From positions 3,266,001-3,330,000 of the forward strand of contig NZ_CP056032.1 in the NCBI RefSeq assembly GCF_013375035.1: a stretch of 64,000 bases of DNA. Direction: 5' to 3'. The notes below the pieces were generated by a model. That model was not told the origin of the DNA, searched no databases, and saw only the letters and a list, made by a program, of their open reading frames with translations. The DNA comes from Spirosoma sp. KUDC1026. GTDB taxonomy: Bacteria; Bacteroidota; Bacteroidia; Cytophagales; Spirosomataceae. Shown one piece after another: positions 53,310 to 63,679 of the stretch. The position numbers and the translations under genes were made by a program. Positions within the stretch are counted from its first letter, which is position 1. Each line of letters opens with the position of its first letter.

Positions 53310-55208
53310 ATGTCAGAATCAGGCAAACAACCGGTTCAGTATAACGAAGATAGCATCCGGTCGCTGGATTGGCGCGAGCACATCCGTCTTCGGCCGGGTA
53401 TGTATATCGGGAAACTAGGCGACGGCGCGGCTGCCGACGATGGAATTTACGTCCTGCTTAAAGAAACCGTTGATAACTGTATCGACGAACACGTCATGGG
53501 GCATGGCAAAATCATTGACATCCGGGTAACTGATCACCGGGTCGAGGTGCGGGATTACGGCCGGGGTATCCCCCTGGGTAAGGTTGTGGAAGTCGTCTCC
53601 AAAATTAACACGGGCGGTAAATACGATTCAGGGGCCTTCCAGAAATCGGTCGGTCTGAATGGCGTTGGTACCAAGGCCGTGAACGCGCTGTCGACGTATT
53701 TCCGGGTGCAGTCGTTCCGGGAGGGACGTACCGTCTGGGCTGAATTTGAACGGGGTGAACTCCGCCAGCAGGGAGAAGACGTGACCAGTGAGCGCAACGG
53801 TACGCTGATCTGCTTCGAGCCCGACGATACGGTCTTCAAAAACTTCCATTTCATTCCCCAGTATCTGGAGAACATGATCTGGAATTACTGCTATCTGAAC
53901 GCGGGGCTGACCATTTCGTTTAACAAGCAGAAGTACATTTCGCAGAACGGGCTGCTGGATCTGCTACGGAACAGAACCGACGAAGAGTCACTTCGGTACC
54001 CGATCATTCACCTCAAAGGGCACGATATTGAAGTGGCGCTGACGCACGGTAACGCTTATGGTGAAGAATATTATTCGTTCGTGAACGGGCAGAATACGAC
54101 CCAGCACGGTACGCACCTGAACGCCCTGCGGGAAGCCGTTGTCGAAACGGTTCGGAAGCACTTCGATAAAAACTACGAAACGACCGACATTCGGGCGAGC
54201 ATCATCGCGGCCATCAGCATCCGGGTTCAGGAGCCGGTGTTCGAGTCGCAGACTAAAACCAAGCTGGGCTCGATCAACATGTCGCCCGAACCGAACGCGC
54301 AGTCAGTTAATTCGTTCGTAAAAGACTTCCTGAAAGAGCGGCTTGACGACTACCTGCACATGAATCCGACCGTGCGCGACGCGCTTAAGAAACGGATCGA
54401 GCAGTCGGAGCGGGAGCGGAAGGAACTGGCCGGGATTAAAAAACTGGCGAACGACCGGGCCAAGAAAGCCAGTCTGCACAACAAAAAACTCCGCGACTGC
54501 CGCAATCACCTGCCCGACGTAAAGGCGGACGACCGCTACCAGTCGACGCTGTTCATTACCGAGGGGGACTCGGCCAGCGGATCGATCACCAAGTCGCGAA
54601 ATGTGCAGTCGCAGGCAGTTTTTAGTCTGCGGGGCAAGCCGCTGAACTGCTTCGGGCTGACCAAGAAGGTGGTGTACGAAAACGAGGAGTTCAACCTGCT
54701 GCAGCACGCGCTGGACATTGAAGAAGGGCTGGAAGGATTGCGCTACAACCGGATTGTGATTGCTACCGACGCCGATGTAGACGGTATGCACATTCGGTTG
54801 CTGATGCTGACATTCTTCCTGCAGTTCTTCCCTGATCTGGTCCGTAATGGGCACCTGTATATTCTGGAGACGCCCCTGTTCCGGGTTCGTAATCCGAAAA
54901 ACCACAAGGAAACGACGTACTGTTATTCGGAAGAAGAAAAGCAGACGGCTATGGACAAGCTCGCCAAAGGGGGTAAGAAAGTCGAGATCACTCGCTTCAA
55001 GGGACTGGGGGAGATTTCGCCGGATGAGTTCGGCCTGTTCATCGGCGAGGACATGCGCCTGGAGCCGGTGATCATGGAAAAGGAAACCTCGATTCCAAAA
55101 CTGCTTGGCTATTACATGGGCAAAAACACCCCCGACCGGCAGCGCTTTATCATTGATAACCTGCGTATCGAGAAGGACGTAGACGATGCCGCTGTTCTGG
55201 TTGCGTAG
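53310..55208 (+). CDS. parE: DNA topoisomerase IV subunit B (ParE-like)
   Basis: 632 residues. The GHKL ATPase has E-T-V-D-N (Glu52), D-Y-G-R-G-I-P (82-88) and [14 protein letters not shown]. The Toprim domain has I-T-E-G-D-S-A-S-G and the metal motif D-A-D-V-D-G. The C-terminus carries F-K-G-L-G-E-I-S-P. This is the B subunit of type II topoisomerase; the length and the [10 protein letters not shown] region favour ParE over GyrB. It decatenates daughter chromosomes with ParC. No parC is in the window. Confidence 0.9.
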   Translation: MSESGKQPVQYNEDSIRSLDWREHIRLRPGMYIGKLGDGAAADDGIYVLLKETVDNCIDEHVMGHGKIIDIRVTDHRVEVRDYGRGIPLGKVVEVVSKINTGGKYDSGAFQKSVGLNGVGTKAVNALSTYFRVQSFREGRTVWAEFERGELRQQGEDVTSERNGTLICFEPDDTVFKNFHFIPQYLENMIWNYCYLNAGLTISFNKQKYISQNGLLDLLRNRTDEESLRYPIIHLKGHDIEVALTHGNAYGEEYYSFVNGQNTTQHGTHLNALREAVVETVRKHFDKNYETTDIRASIIAAISIRVQEPVFESQTKTKLGSINMSPEPNAQSVNSFVKDFLKERLDDYLHMNPTVRDALKKRIEQSERERKELAGIKKLANDRAKKASLHNKKLRDCRNHLPDVKADDRYQSTLFITEGDSASGSITKSRNVQSQAVFSLRGKPLNCFGLTKKVVYENEEFNLLQHALDIEEGLEGLRYNRIVIATDADVDGMHIRLLMLTFFLQFFPDLVRNGHLYILETPLFRVRNPKNHKETTYCYSEEEKQTAMDKLAKGGKKVEITRFKGLGEISPDEFGLFIGEDMRLEPVIMEKETSIPKLLGYYMGKNTPDRQRFIIDNLRIEKDVDDAAVLVA

Positions 55209-55253
55209 CTGTGACATGGACTTGGCAACACCAGTTTAGTTTTACCTGTAGAT

Positions 55254-55290
55254 CGCCCAGCCAGGCAGTTGTCCTGGCTGGGCGTCTTTA
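55254..55290 (+). terminator. Intrinsic terminator of parE
   Basis: CGCCCAGCCAGG, a 7-base loop and CCTGGCTGGGCG (12-bp perfect stem), followed by TCTTTAT. It lies 46 bp after the stop codon. Confidence 0.85.
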
Positions 55291-55408
55291 TATCAGGGGC
55301 AGCTGCCGGAAATATTTGTTGGCTCCCCTGTCAGTAGATAGCGAAGAGATCGCTGTTTTTATTGAAAAGAGTCGTAGAGGCATAAACGATTAAACCAACC
55401 TGCGTTGA

Positions 55409-56755
55409 ATGGATACTTCCAGAAGAGAGTTTATCAAGAAAGCCGCGCTGAGTACGGCCGGGCTGTCGATTGGTGGCCTGGCTACCGGCATGTCGGCCAA
55501 AAGCTACGCCAAAATTATCGGGTCGAATGAACGGCTGAATGTGGCCATTGCCGGGCTGGGCCGACGGCTGGGCGCATACTACGAACCTATTTCGCTGAAA
55601 AGCAGCAACGTCGAGCTGGTATATATGTGCGACGTAATGAAAAAGCAGCGGGAGGCAGCCGTTAAGAAATTTTCGAAGTACATCGATTATACGCCCAAGC
55701 TGGAGAACGATATCCGGAAGGTCATTGCCGACAAAAACGTGGACGTGCTGATCAACGCGACACCCGACCACTGGCACGCGCCGGGGACCTGGCTGGCGGC
55801 TCAGGGTGGTAAACACGTGTACGTCGAAAAGCCCTGTAGCCATAATCCCCGCGAAGGTGAAATTCTGATGGGCTGCCAGAAAAAATACGGCAAGATCATC
55901 CAGATGGGGAATCAGCAGCGATCATCGACGGAAACAATTGATATCATTAAGCAGATCCATGATGGCGCTATCGGTAAGCCCTTCAAGGCGGTTGCTTTCT
56001 ACGCGAACAACCGGGATGAGGTCCCCAAAGCTAAAAAGGCACCCGTTCCCGATGGGCTGGACTGGGATCTGTTTCAGGGACCCGCTCCCCGCACGGAGTA
56101 CACCGATGATACCTGGGATTACAACTGGCACTGGTATGGCTGGACATACGGTACCGCCGAAACCGGCAACAATGCTACGCACGAACTGGACGTAGCGCGC
56201 TGGGCGCTTCAGGTCGAATACCCGGAATACGTACAGGTTGAAGCCGCCAAGCGGTACTTCGTGGAAGATGGCTGGGTCATGTACGATACGATGGACGCTA
56301 CATTCCGTTTCCCCGGTGATAAAATCATTAAGTGGGACGGAAAAAGCCGTAACGGTCATAAAACCTACGGCAGCGACCGGGGAACGATCATCTACGGCTC
56401 CAACGGCACGGTCTACGTCGACCGGAACGGCTACAAACTCTTCAACCGCGACGGAAAAGTGATCAAAGACAGCAAGGCGGCCGGAAATGAAGCCGGGACG
56501 GCGCTGGGTGGTGGTGGCGACATGACAACCCGCCACGTCGTTAATTTCTTCGAAGCCATCCGGGGCAAGGAAAAGCAGGCTTCCACCATTGACGATGGCG
56601 CAAAGAGTACGTTGCTTTGTCATCTGGCCAACATCTCGTACCGGGTCAACAAACCCTTCGAGGTTGACTCGTCGAACGGGCATATCCGCGATAAAGAAGC
56701 GATGAAGCTGTGGGGACGCGAGTACGCCAAAGGCTGGGAGCCACCGGTAATGTAG
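55409..56755 (+). CDS. Gfo/Idh/MocA oxidoreductase, Tat-exported
   Basis: 448 residues. A twin-arginine signal (S-R-R-E-F-I-K-K, Arg5-Arg6, then A-L-S-T-A-G-L-S) should send the folded, cofactor-bound protein to the periplasm. The Rossmann domain has V-A-I-A-G-L-G and the conserved Y-V-E-K-P-C segment. The C-terminal sheet domain contains H-E-L-D-V-A-R-W-A-L. Such enzymes oxidise sugars or inositols with NAD(P), and Tat-exported members are common in Bacteroidota. The substrate is unknown. It is followed by a good terminator, so it is probably a single-gene unit. Confidence 0.9.
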   Translation: MDTSRREFIKKAALSTAGLSIGGLATGMSAKSYAKIIGSNERLNVAIAGLGRRLGAYYEPISLKSSNVELVYMCDVMKKQREAAVKKFSKYIDYTPKLENDIRKVIADKNVDVLINATPDHWHAPGTWLAAQGGKHVYVEKPCSHNPREGEILMGCQKKYGKIIQMGNQQRSSTETIDIIKQIHDGAIGKPFKAVAFYANNRDEVPKAKKAPVPDGLDWDLFQGPAPRTEYTDDTWDYNWHWYGWTYGTAETGNNATHELDVARWALQVEYPEYVQVEAAKRYFVEDGWVMYDTMDATFRFPGDKIIKWDGKSRNGHKTYGSDRGTIIYGSNGTVYVDRNGYKLFNRDGKVIKDSKAAGNEAGTALGGGGDMTTRHVVNFFEAIRGKEKQASTIDDGAKSTLLCHLANISYRVNKPFEVDSSNGHIRDKEAMKLWGREYAKGWEPPVM

Positions 56756-56862
56756 GCAGTCTCATAAGCTATATAGAACAGCTTACGCGACTAGTCAGAA
56801 AGTAGATACGTGTCGTCGTAGGCGACACCGTGCTCATCGATCAAGACTCTGTATTCAACCGG

Positions 56863-56892
56863 AAAGGGCACCCACAAGCGGGTGCCCTTTTG
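56863..56892 (+). terminator. Intrinsic terminator after the oxidoreductase gene
   Basis: AAAGGGCACCC, a 6-base loop and GGGTGCCCTTT, followed by TG. An 11-bp perfect stem, about 108 bp after the stop. Its presence argues against a minus-strand gene here. Confidence 0.8.
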
Positions 56893-56913
56893 TCGTTTAA
56901 TGTGAGTTGATAA

Positions 56914-57219
56914 CGACGTTGCGCTGGCGAATGGAATAGGCAAACGCTCCGTGCCTTCCGCCCAGCCTATAAAATCCGGGAAGAGGCCGCAGGCTTTCAG
57001 GCACAAGGAGCTACTCACGTTGGTGTCTTTAACCAAATCCGCCAGCGCTACGCTGGGATGCAGCTTACGCAGAATAAGGATGTGCTGTACGTCGTGTGCC
57101 GTAAGCTACGCATACGATTACCCACGGATTTAGGAGCGGGACATATGAGCTGCGGATCAAAAGGTCCAGTCGGCTATATTTGCGGCCATATCACCGTCGA
57201 CCTCATCCATGACCATTAG
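56914..57219 (+). pseudogene. Unidentified open frame, possible gene remnant
   Basis: A stop-free frame encodes a protein-like stretch with no good start (it contains R-P-A-Y-K-I-R-E-E-A and V-F-N-Q-I-R-Q-R-Y). It runs into the start of the next gene in a different frame. The composition is more plausible than that of the shadow frames around it, but no family is recognised. It fills part of the 450-bp gap between the oxidoreductase and the GT2 gene. It may be the 3' end of a lost gene or chance. Confidence 0.22.
57175..57182 (+). promoter_or_regulatory. -7 element candidate for the GT2 gene
   Basis: TATATTTG matches TAnnTTTG and lies 27 bp upstream of the ATG at 57209. No TTG is present at the expected -33 position. 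Confidence 0.4.
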
Positions 57220-58111
57220 CGGATTTTCGTATATCCGAAACGGATTCAAATACCAGTACCCATTTCTTGAATCCATTCAGTCTATTCTTCCCCTCTGCGA
57301 TGAGTTTGTGATCGCCGTTGGTCAGTCTGAAGACGGCACGCGGGAGGCCATCGAAGCGCTTAACAGTCCTAAAATTCGCATCATCGACACTGTATGGGAT
57401 GAAGCGTTACGTCAGGGCGGGCAGATTTTTGCCCAGCAGGCCAACGTCGCGCTGGATGCCTGCACGGGTGACTGGCTGTTTCATATCCAGGCCGACGAGA
57501 TTATCCACGAAAAGGACCTGCCGGCTATTCGGAAGGCCATCGAACAGGTCGATTCCAATCCACGGGTGGAGGGCTTACTGTTCGATTTCCTGAATTTCTA
57601 CGGCAGCTACGACTATCTGAACGGAACCCGCTATCAGCACCGGCGTGAGATCCGAATTTTCCGGCGGGGGATCGGGGCGTTCTCCTACCGCGATTCGCAG
57701 GGGTTCCGGCGCTATCCGGATCCTGCTATGAAAGAGCAGGGGCATAAGGGAATGAAGCTGCACGTTAAACTCGTTGGCGTACCGGTCTATCATTACAGCT
57801 ACGTGCGCTCGCCCAAGGCCATGACCGAGAAATCAAAATATTTCGCTTCGTTCTGGTTCGACGATGCCCAGCTCGAAAAAGCATTCGAGAACGACAGCGA
57901 TGAAACCGATTACTACAAAATCGAGCGGGTGAAAAAGTTTACGGGGACGCACCCGGCGGTTATGGCAGAATGGATCAAAAACGGCAATTACGACTTCGAT
58001 CCCAGTCAAATCAAGGGCGACCTGCCGCTCAAAAAGCGGATGGCCTACTGGCTCGATGCCTTGGCTGGACGACGGATTGGCGAATACAAGAACTACAAGC
58101 TGATTTCCTGA
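57209..58111 (+). CDS. Glycosyltransferase family 2
   Basis: 300 residues. It opens with I-S-G-F-S-Y-I-R-N-G and has the acidic site H-I-Q-A-D-E (about 91-96) of a GT-A enzyme. The R-R-E-I-R-I-F-R-R and V-Y-H-Y-S-Y-V-R segments mark the group that lies outside big sugar loci. No membrane helix is present. It is separate from the 30-kb locus and stands alone, convergent with the helicase gene one base away. Its acceptor is unknown; a protein or LPS-core target is possible. Confidence 0.85.
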   Translation: MTISGFSYIRNGFKYQYPFLESIQSILPLCDEFVIAVGQSEDGTREAIEALNSPKIRIIDTVWDEALRQGGQIFAQQANVALDACTGDWLFHIQADEIIHEKDLPAIRKAIEQVDSNPRVEGLLFDFLNFYGSYDYLNGTRYQHRREIRIFRRGIGAFSYRDSQGFRRYPDPAMKEQGHKGMKLHVKLVGVPVYHYSYVRSPKAMTEKSKYFASFWFDDAQLEKAFENDSDETDYYKIERVKKFTGTHPAVMAEWIKNGNYDFDPSQIKGDLPLKKRMAYWLDALAGRRIGEYKNYKLIS

Positions 58112-58112
58112 G

Positions 58113-60542
58113 CTAGTCGGCTGCTTGGGCACGCAGACCGTGCTGCACGAATCGGATGTCGCTGAACGAAACGGCGTCACCCAGGCCCTGCCGTACCTCG
58201 GTCAGCGTCTGAGCGGGGTGGTCGGCCAGGTATGTCTGAATGCGGTTGAGCTTCTCGGCGGGGATCAGCACCTCTACTGGTAACTCACCCGAATCGACGT
58301 AGTGTAGTAGATGCCCTTCGATGGTGGAAACAGATAACTGCCGCTCGGCGGCAATGTCCGCTACGGACTTCCCCCGCCCGAACAACTCAAACGTGACCGC
58401 TGCCGATGGCGTTTTGGGTTCTTTTGCGACTTTGGGCGTTGTCGATTTCACCTTCGTTTCGCGCTGGTTGCCAAAAGCGGTAATGACGGCCAGCAACGAA
58501 TCGCCCAGTTGCCGAACTTTAGTCTTGCCAAAGCCTTTAATCGTCAATAATTCCTCTTTCGTCGTTGGGCGAAGACGGGCCAGCTCGGCGAGGGTTTTCT
58601 GCGGCAGCACCATGTAACCGGTTGTATTGTGCTCCCCCGCCAGATCATTCCGCCACTTCATCAGGGCGCCGTACAACCCGCCCCGCGTGTTGCCAGTGGG
58701 ACTCTCTTCGATTTTCTTCCGGCTGGATTTGAAATCAAGTTCTGCCCGGTTGCGGGCGTGCTGGTAAGCCAAGGCTTCAAACCCCGGCAGACAGCCGTCA
58801 ATGCAACGTAATTTAGTGAACAGCTCTTTGTCCAGTCCCTCCAGTGCTTCCAGCAAGGCTTCGTATACCTGTTTGTTGTCGGAATCGGTGGGCAGGGCTT
58901 CCAGCGTGGGAATCAGATCATCGGCCAGTACCGTCCGGAAATACGTACTGGCCTTGCGGACACGCTCCTGGAGGGGTTCGTTATCTTCGGGGAGTTCGCT
59001 AACGGCGAAATACGTGGGCAACTGCCGCAGAAAACGATGGCTGATTTCCTGGGCTTTATCGCGTAACGTATCAGCTAGCTGGGCCAGCGTTGGGCCCGTT
59101 TCGTCGGGGAGACTGCTCGTATGCTCATTGACCACCCGGCGGCAGCGGTACAGCAGCGAGGCCGCCCGGTCGAACGAAAACAGCTCCCGCAGCAGATTTT
59201 CCTGGTTGGTGCGTTTGGCGTCGTAAAGCTCACGTTCGGTAGGCGTTTGCAACTGAACCTGCTCGTGAAAATCTTCCAGCAACTGCTCGGTTTTAATACT
59301 GTGGGCCGGAATGGGTGCCCGCAGGACAAGTCCTTCCAATGTCTTGCAGCGGCTGAGGGCTACGTACACCTGGCCGTGGGCAAAGGCCGAAGCCGCATCG
59401 ATAATCGCTTTCTCAAACGTTAGTCCCTGGCTTTTATGGATGGTAATGGCCCAGGCCAGCCGCAGAGGATACTGGGTGAACGTACCAATGGCTTCACTCT
59501 TAATTTCCTTCGTCGTCGGGTCCAGGCTGTAGCGCACATTGGTCCAGTCAACCCGGCTCACGGTAATCTCCTGACCGTCCTGCGCACTTTTAACATAGAT
59601 GATATCGTCATCGATGTCCACAATACGCCCGATCTTGCCGTTGTAATACAGCTTGTCGCGGGAGATATCATTTTTGACGAACATCACCTGCGCCCCGACT
59701 TTTAGATCCAGTTCGGCTTCGGTAGGGTAGGTGTTAGCGGGGAAATCCCCTTCAACGGTGGCCGTGAATGTCTGCAACGGCGCCTTCAACGCTTTTAGCT
59801 TCTGGCTGTTGATCTGCTGCGCTGAGGTGTTATGGGTCGAGAGCGTGATGTAACCTTCCTGATCGTCGGGGGAGAAATCCGGTACGTGTCGCTCGTTCAG
59901 CATGTTCAACTGCGCCCGCGTAACGGTCTTCTCGCGGATGCTGTTGAGCAGGTCGACAAAGCGCTGATCAGACTGCCGGTAGATATGCGTCAACTCAATG
60001 GAGACGTAGGACGTCTGCCGCAGCGCCCGACTGCCGAAGAAATAGCCCGTGTCATAATAAGGGCTAAGCAGATTCCATTCCTCATCCCGAATCACCGGGG
60101 GAAGCTGCTGCATGTCACCAATCAGCAGCAACTGCACTCCGCCAAATGGCTCGGACCGGTGCCGATACCGACGTAACACCTCGTCGATGCCGTCGAGCAC
60201 GTCGGCCCGTACCATACTAATCTCATCGATAATGAGCAGATCGAGCGTACGAATCAGTCGGATTTTCTCCCGATTGAACTTCCGGGCCTCCTGTTGCACC
60301 GCGCCCGGAACGAGTGGCCCAAACGGCAGCTGAAACAAGGAATGAATGGTGACGCCCCCGGCGTTGATGGCGGCTACACCTGTGGGGGCTACGACCACGA
60401 GCCGCTTGGCACTGGCCTGTTTGATCTGATGCAGAAAGGTGGTTTTGCCTGTGCCCGCTTTCCCGGTCAGGAAGATCGTGTGGTTCGTGTGCAGGACAAA
60501 ATCAGTGGCCAGGGCCAGCTTTTCGTTTACGGAGGTAGTCAT
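58113..60542 (-). CDS. Pif1-like helicase with HRDC and helix-turn-helix domains
   Basis: 809 residues from the ATG at 60542; an ATG at 60614 adds 24 non-conserved residues and is possible. The SF1B helicase has Walker A G-K-A-G-T-G-K-T (27-34), I-I-D-E-I-S-M (104-110) and a late T-I-H-K-S-Q-G-L-T-F-E-K motif. A C-terminal HRDC domain (L-T-I-K-G-F-G-K-T-K-V) and then an HTH_40-like domain (I-A-A-E-R-Q-L-S-V-S-T-I-E-G-H-L) follow. This architecture is known in Bacteroidota. It probably resolves DNA structures during replication or repair. Confidence 0.9.
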   Translation of the reverse strand: MTTSVNEKLALATDFVLHTNHTIFLTGKAGTGKTTFLHQIKQASAKRLVVVAPTGVAAINAGGVTIHSLFQLPFGPLVPGAVQQEARKFNREKIRLIRTLDLLIIDEISMVRADVLDGIDEVLRRYRHRSEPFGGVQLLLIGDMQQLPPVIRDEEWNLLSPYYDTGYFFGSRALRQTSYVSIELTHIYRQSDQRFVDLLNSIREKTVTRAQLNMLNERHVPDFSPDDQEGYITLSTHNTSAQQINSQKLKALKAPLQTFTATVEGDFPANTYPTEAELDLKVGAQVMFVKNDISRDKLYYNGKIGRIVDIDDDIIYVKSAQDGQEITVSRVDWTNVRYSLDPTTKEIKSEAIGTFTQYPLRLAWAITIHKSQGLTFEKAIIDAASAFAHGQVYVALSRCKTLEGLVLRAPIPAHSIKTEQLLEDFHEQVQLQTPTERELYDAKRTNQENLLRELFSFDRAASLLYRCRRVVNEHTSSLPDETGPTLAQLADTLRDKAQEISHRFLRQLPTYFAVSELPEDNEPLQERVRKASTYFRTVLADDLIPTLEALPTDSDNKQVYEALLEALEGLDKELFTKLRCIDGCLPGFEALAYQHARNRAELDFKSSRKKIEESPTGNTRGGLYGALMKWRNDLAGEHNTTGYMVLPQKTLAELARLRPTTKEELLTIKGFGKTKVRQLGDSLLAVITAFGNQRETKVKSTTPKVAKEPKTPSAAVTFELFGRGKSVADIAAERQLSVSTIEGHLLHYVDSGELPVEVLIPAEKLNRIQTYLADHPAQTLTEVRQGLGDAVSFSDIRFVQHGLRAQAAD

Positions 60543-60615
60543 CGGATACGGTGGATCAGCAACCAGCAAAGATAACGCTTTGCCGGCAGGATTCTGACGG
60601 CGCAACTGACTCATG

Positions 60616-61038
60616 TTACTCCCGCGCCATCGCGATCACCACGGCCCCTGCCCCCATTAAGACTACGCCCAAGATGACCTGCCAGTTCACTTTTTCCTTT
60701 AAAAAAACGACGGCCAGCAGAACCGAAAAAACCAGGGATACTTTATCCAGCGATGAGGTACGGGCGGCATCGCCCAGCTTCAACGCCCGGAATGAAAGGA
60801 GGGAGGACAGGCAGGTAATAACGCCCGCAATTCCCAGGAAAATCCAGGAGCGCCGGTCGATGCGATTGAGGTCCGACAGGTTACCCTGCCCGATGACCAC
60901 GCTCCAGGCAACAATTACAATCAGCACCGACTGAATAGCAAACCCCAGACTGGAATCAACGTTTTTAATGCCCGCTTTCGAAAGCGTAACGACAACAGCG
61001 GTCGCCAAGGCGGCCAGCAACGAAAAGAGTATCCACAT
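60616..61038 (-). CDS. Small EamA-family transporter
   Basis: 140 residues with five hydrophobic segments: one half of a typical ten-helix EamA/DMT transporter (S-L-D-K-V-S-L-V-F-S-V-L-L-A-V-V-F-L-K-E is the EamA C-terminal helix pair). Such half-size members work as dimers. The substrate is unknown. It is transcribed just ahead of the helicase gene. Confidence 0.8.
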   Translation of the reverse strand: MWILFSLLAALATAVVVTLSKAGIKNVDSSLGFAIQSVLIVIVAWSVVIGQGNLSDLNRIDRRSWIFLGIAGVITCLSSLLSFRALKLGDAARTSSLDKVSLVFSVLLAVVFLKEKVNWQVILGVVLMGAGAVVIAMARE

Positions 61039-61206
61039 AGCAGCTAGATAACGTACTCGTTATAAAGCTGATATAGGGGCAAATTGATTTAATAAATTCA
61101 GCCGGGGGCCATTTGTCTTTGTCATTGGCTATTTTGGCAAACCGAAACTGGTGAATTTGTAGTTATACCAGTAGGAGAAAAGATATTTTTTGATTCAGTC
61201 CATACG

Positions 61207-62229
61207 ATGAATATTGGCGATAAAGTCCGGTTGTTACGGGCAAAAGAGCAGGGGGTTATCTCGCGGTTTCTGCCCGGTGATATGATTGAAATTGAAATTG
61301 AAGACGGTTTCCGGATTCCGGTTATGCGTTCGGAACTGGTGCCGGTTTCGCCCCTGGAAGCTGAGCGCTTGCTCAAAACCAGTACCTACGCCCCCCAGAA
61401 AACGGTAGCGCCCAAAGCGCCCGATATCCTGGCCAATCAGGGTATCTACCTGGCATTCGTACCGGTCAATGACCGCGAATACACGCTGCACCTGATCAAC
61501 AACACTGACTGGGAGTTCCCGTATACGCTGGGCGAAGAATCGGCGGGAGCCAGTGGCGGTGTTCAGTTTCGGGGGCTGCACAGTGGCGTACTGAAAGCCA
61601 AATCGCAGCAGAAAATGAACGACCAGTACGAGCATGCTAAGTTTGAGCAATGGCCTACTTTCGTGGTGCAGGGGCTGTGGTTTCGGGCGGGTAAGTCATC
61701 GTTACGGGCTCCGCTGATCAAACGCTTCAAGGGACGGGCCGCTACGTTCTTCAAGAACAAAACGTCTGTGCCGGTGCTCAACCAACCCGGTTTCATAACC
61801 CAGCTTGATGCCGATGAGGCCAGTGCCGCCGGTCAGACCGCCAACCGGCCCGCTGAGCCCAAGCCAGCCACAATTCGGCCCGATGATCTGAAAGCGGCTA
61901 TGCTGAATCCCAAGTCAGCATCGGCGGGCGTGTCAGTCGAACGGCCGTCGACAGTGGTCGATCTGCACACCGACGCCCTGCTACCCGACGGCGTTGGCAG
62001 CCGAACGGCAGCCGATCTGCTGAAGCTACAACTGCACACCTTCGAGAAATCACTGGAAAACGCCATTGCCAGTGGTATGAACGAGATTACGTTTATTCAT
62101 GGTGTGGGTAGCGGTAGTTTACGGGCGGAACTGCACAAGCGGCTGGGCCAGCACCCTAGCGTTAAATTCTTTGAGGACGCGCAGAAACAGAAGTTTGGCT
62201 ATGGGGCCACGAAGGTCACGCTTAAATAA
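61207..62229 (+). CDS. DUF2027 and Smr domain protein
   Basis: 340 residues. The N-terminal SH3-like barrel (M-N-I-G-D-K-V-R-L-L) and the DUF2027 region (to about 200) are joined by a Pro/Ala-rich linker to a C-terminal Smr domain (about 250-340) with V-V-D-L-H and I-H-G-V-G-S-G-S-L-R. The Smr domain nicks or binds branched DNA or RNA in other proteins. Together they suggest a role in nucleic-acid processing, possibly at the ribosome. It is common in Bacteroidota. Confidence 0.9.
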   Translation: MNIGDKVRLLRAKEQGVISRFLPGDMIEIEIEDGFRIPVMRSELVPVSPLEAERLLKTSTYAPQKTVAPKAPDILANQGIYLAFVPVNDREYTLHLINNTDWEFPYTLGEESAGASGGVQFRGLHSGVLKAKSQQKMNDQYEHAKFEQWPTFVVQGLWFRAGKSSLRAPLIKRFKGRAATFFKNKTSVPVLNQPGFITQLDADEASAAGQTANRPAEPKPATIRPDDLKAAMLNPKSASAGVSVERPSTVVDLHTDALLPDGVGSRTAADLLKLQLHTFEKSLENAIASGMNEITFIHGVGSGSLRAELHKRLGQHPSVKFFEDAQKQKFGYGATKVTLK

Positions 62230-62242
62230 GCGGCCGTTACGT

Positions 62243-63661
62243 ATGCTAGTTTTTGAAAAACTTCGGCTGTGGGTAAGTGTATGTCTTGTCTGGTTGGTCG
62301 CGGCCTGCCAGATGGGTACTCAAGTGAATCCCAAAGTCCCTAAAGAATCCTATAAATTCACCGAAATGGAAGTCCGCAACGAACGCTTTTTGTCAACGGT
62401 CCACGTACCAGTTTCCATTGCCATGAGCGACGTTGAACGGCAGATTAACGCCCAGGTCAACGGTCTGATCTACGAGGACAACAGCCTGGAAGACAATAAT
62501 AAGGACCAGTTTATGGTGAAGGTCTGGAAGCGCGGGACGATTCTGGTCAATGCGCAGGACAGTCTGTTTCAGTTCACGGTGCCGCTACGCATCTGGGTCA
62601 AAGCGGGCGTGTCGGTGCTGGGATTCACGCAGTATAAGGAAACCGAATTTGAAATCGATCTGCGCTTTAAAACCAAATTCGATCTGGATAAGGATTGGTC
62701 AGTACACACCCAGACGCAGGCCGATGGGTACGGCTGGGTGCGTCGCCCGACGGTGAGCGTTGTTGGAATCAATGTGCCGATCACAAACCTGGTCAGCCGG
62801 ATGATCGACAAGAATCTGGGAATGGTTACGCAGACGCTGGATCAGCAGGTGCGCCGAAACGTTGATCTGCGAACCCCGGTGCTGAAGGCCTGGAACACCC
62901 TGCGGGAGCCGTATCTACTCTCCGAAAAATACCGAACGTATTTGCAGGTCGTTCCCAAAGGAATCCTGATAACGCCCCTGCGGTTCGAGGGGCGTACGGT
63001 ACGGACCACCATCGGCATTGAGGGGCACACGCTGACTACGACCGGCGCCAAACCCGACGTTCGCCCGGCGGTATCATTGCCCGATCTAACCGTTGTGTCG
63101 AAGGTGCGGGATGATTTTCAAATTGGGCTCCTCAGTGAAGCCAGCTACAGCGAAGCCGCTAAGCTGGCGGCCGACGAGTTCGTCGGAAAGAAATTCTCCT
63201 TCAGCAACGATCGCTACAGCATCACGATCACCGGCCTGGACATGTTCGGGCAGGATAATAATCTGATTATCAAGGCAGGTTTGAAAGGAACGGTTAACGG
63301 TGACATCTATCTGCGCGGTAAACCGTACTACGACGCCAAAGCCCAGACCATTTCGCTAAAGGACCTCAAATACGATATTGACACGAAAAACATTCTACAG
63401 CGGTCGGCAAGCTGGTTGTTGCAGGGAGCGTTTGCCAATACGTTGGAAAAACAGATGACAATTCCGGTTGGCTCGCAACTAGCTGATGTGCAGAAGCAAC
63501 TTCAGGAACGCCTGAAAAACAACCAGCTCGCTAAGGGGGTCGTTATCAACGGACACATCGACGAAATCCGTCCGGACCAGGTATACCTGACCCCCACCGC
63601 CCTGCTGGCCGTAGTGAACGCCAGGGGACGTATCGATGTAAAAGTGGACGGGCTCCAGTAA
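62243..63661 (+). CDS. DUF4403 lipoprotein
   Basis: 472 residues from the ATG at 62243, 13 bp after the Smr gene; longer in-frame starts overlap that gene. A lipoprotein signal has the lipobox V-A-A-C (Cys at about 18). The mature chain, with repeated beta strands in two tandem lobes, matches DUF4403. This family is thought to have a TULIP-like, lipid-binding fold; the function is not established. It ends close to the RNase P RNA promoter. Confidence 0.85.
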   Translation: MLVFEKLRLWVSVCLVWLVAACQMGTQVNPKVPKESYKFTEMEVRNERFLSTVHVPVSIAMSDVERQINAQVNGLIYEDNSLEDNNKDQFMVKVWKRGTILVNAQDSLFQFTVPLRIWVKAGVSVLGFTQYKETEFEIDLRFKTKFDLDKDWSVHTQTQADGYGWVRRPTVSVVGINVPITNLVSRMIDKNLGMVTQTLDQQVRRNVDLRTPVLKAWNTLREPYLLSEKYRTYLQVVPKGILITPLRFEGRTVRTTIGIEGHTLTTTGAKPDVRPAVSLPDLTVVSKVRDDFQIGLLSEASYSEAAKLAADEFVGKKFSFSNDRYSITITGLDMFGQDNNLIIKAGLKGTVNGDIYLRGKPYYDAKAQTISLKDLKYDIDTKNILQRSASWLLQGAFANTLEKQMTIPVGSQLADVQKQLQERLKNNQLAKGVVINGHIDEIRPDQVYLTPTALLAVVNARGRIDVKVDGLQ

Positions 63662-63668
63662 TTTTAGC

Positions 63669-63676
63669 TACCTTTG
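63669..63676 (+). promoter_or_regulatory. -7 element of the RNase P RNA gene
   Basis: TACCTTTG matches TAnnTTTG and lies just before the 5' end of the RNA. No TTG is found exactly 19 bases upstream, so a weaker -33 element is implied. Confidence 0.6.
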
Positions 63677-63679
63677 CGG

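Noticed and set aside
56791-57036. An 81-codon minus-strand frame after the oxidoreductase gene
   Set aside because: A strong plus-strand intrinsic terminator (56863-56892) lies within it, and no family or start signal supports it.
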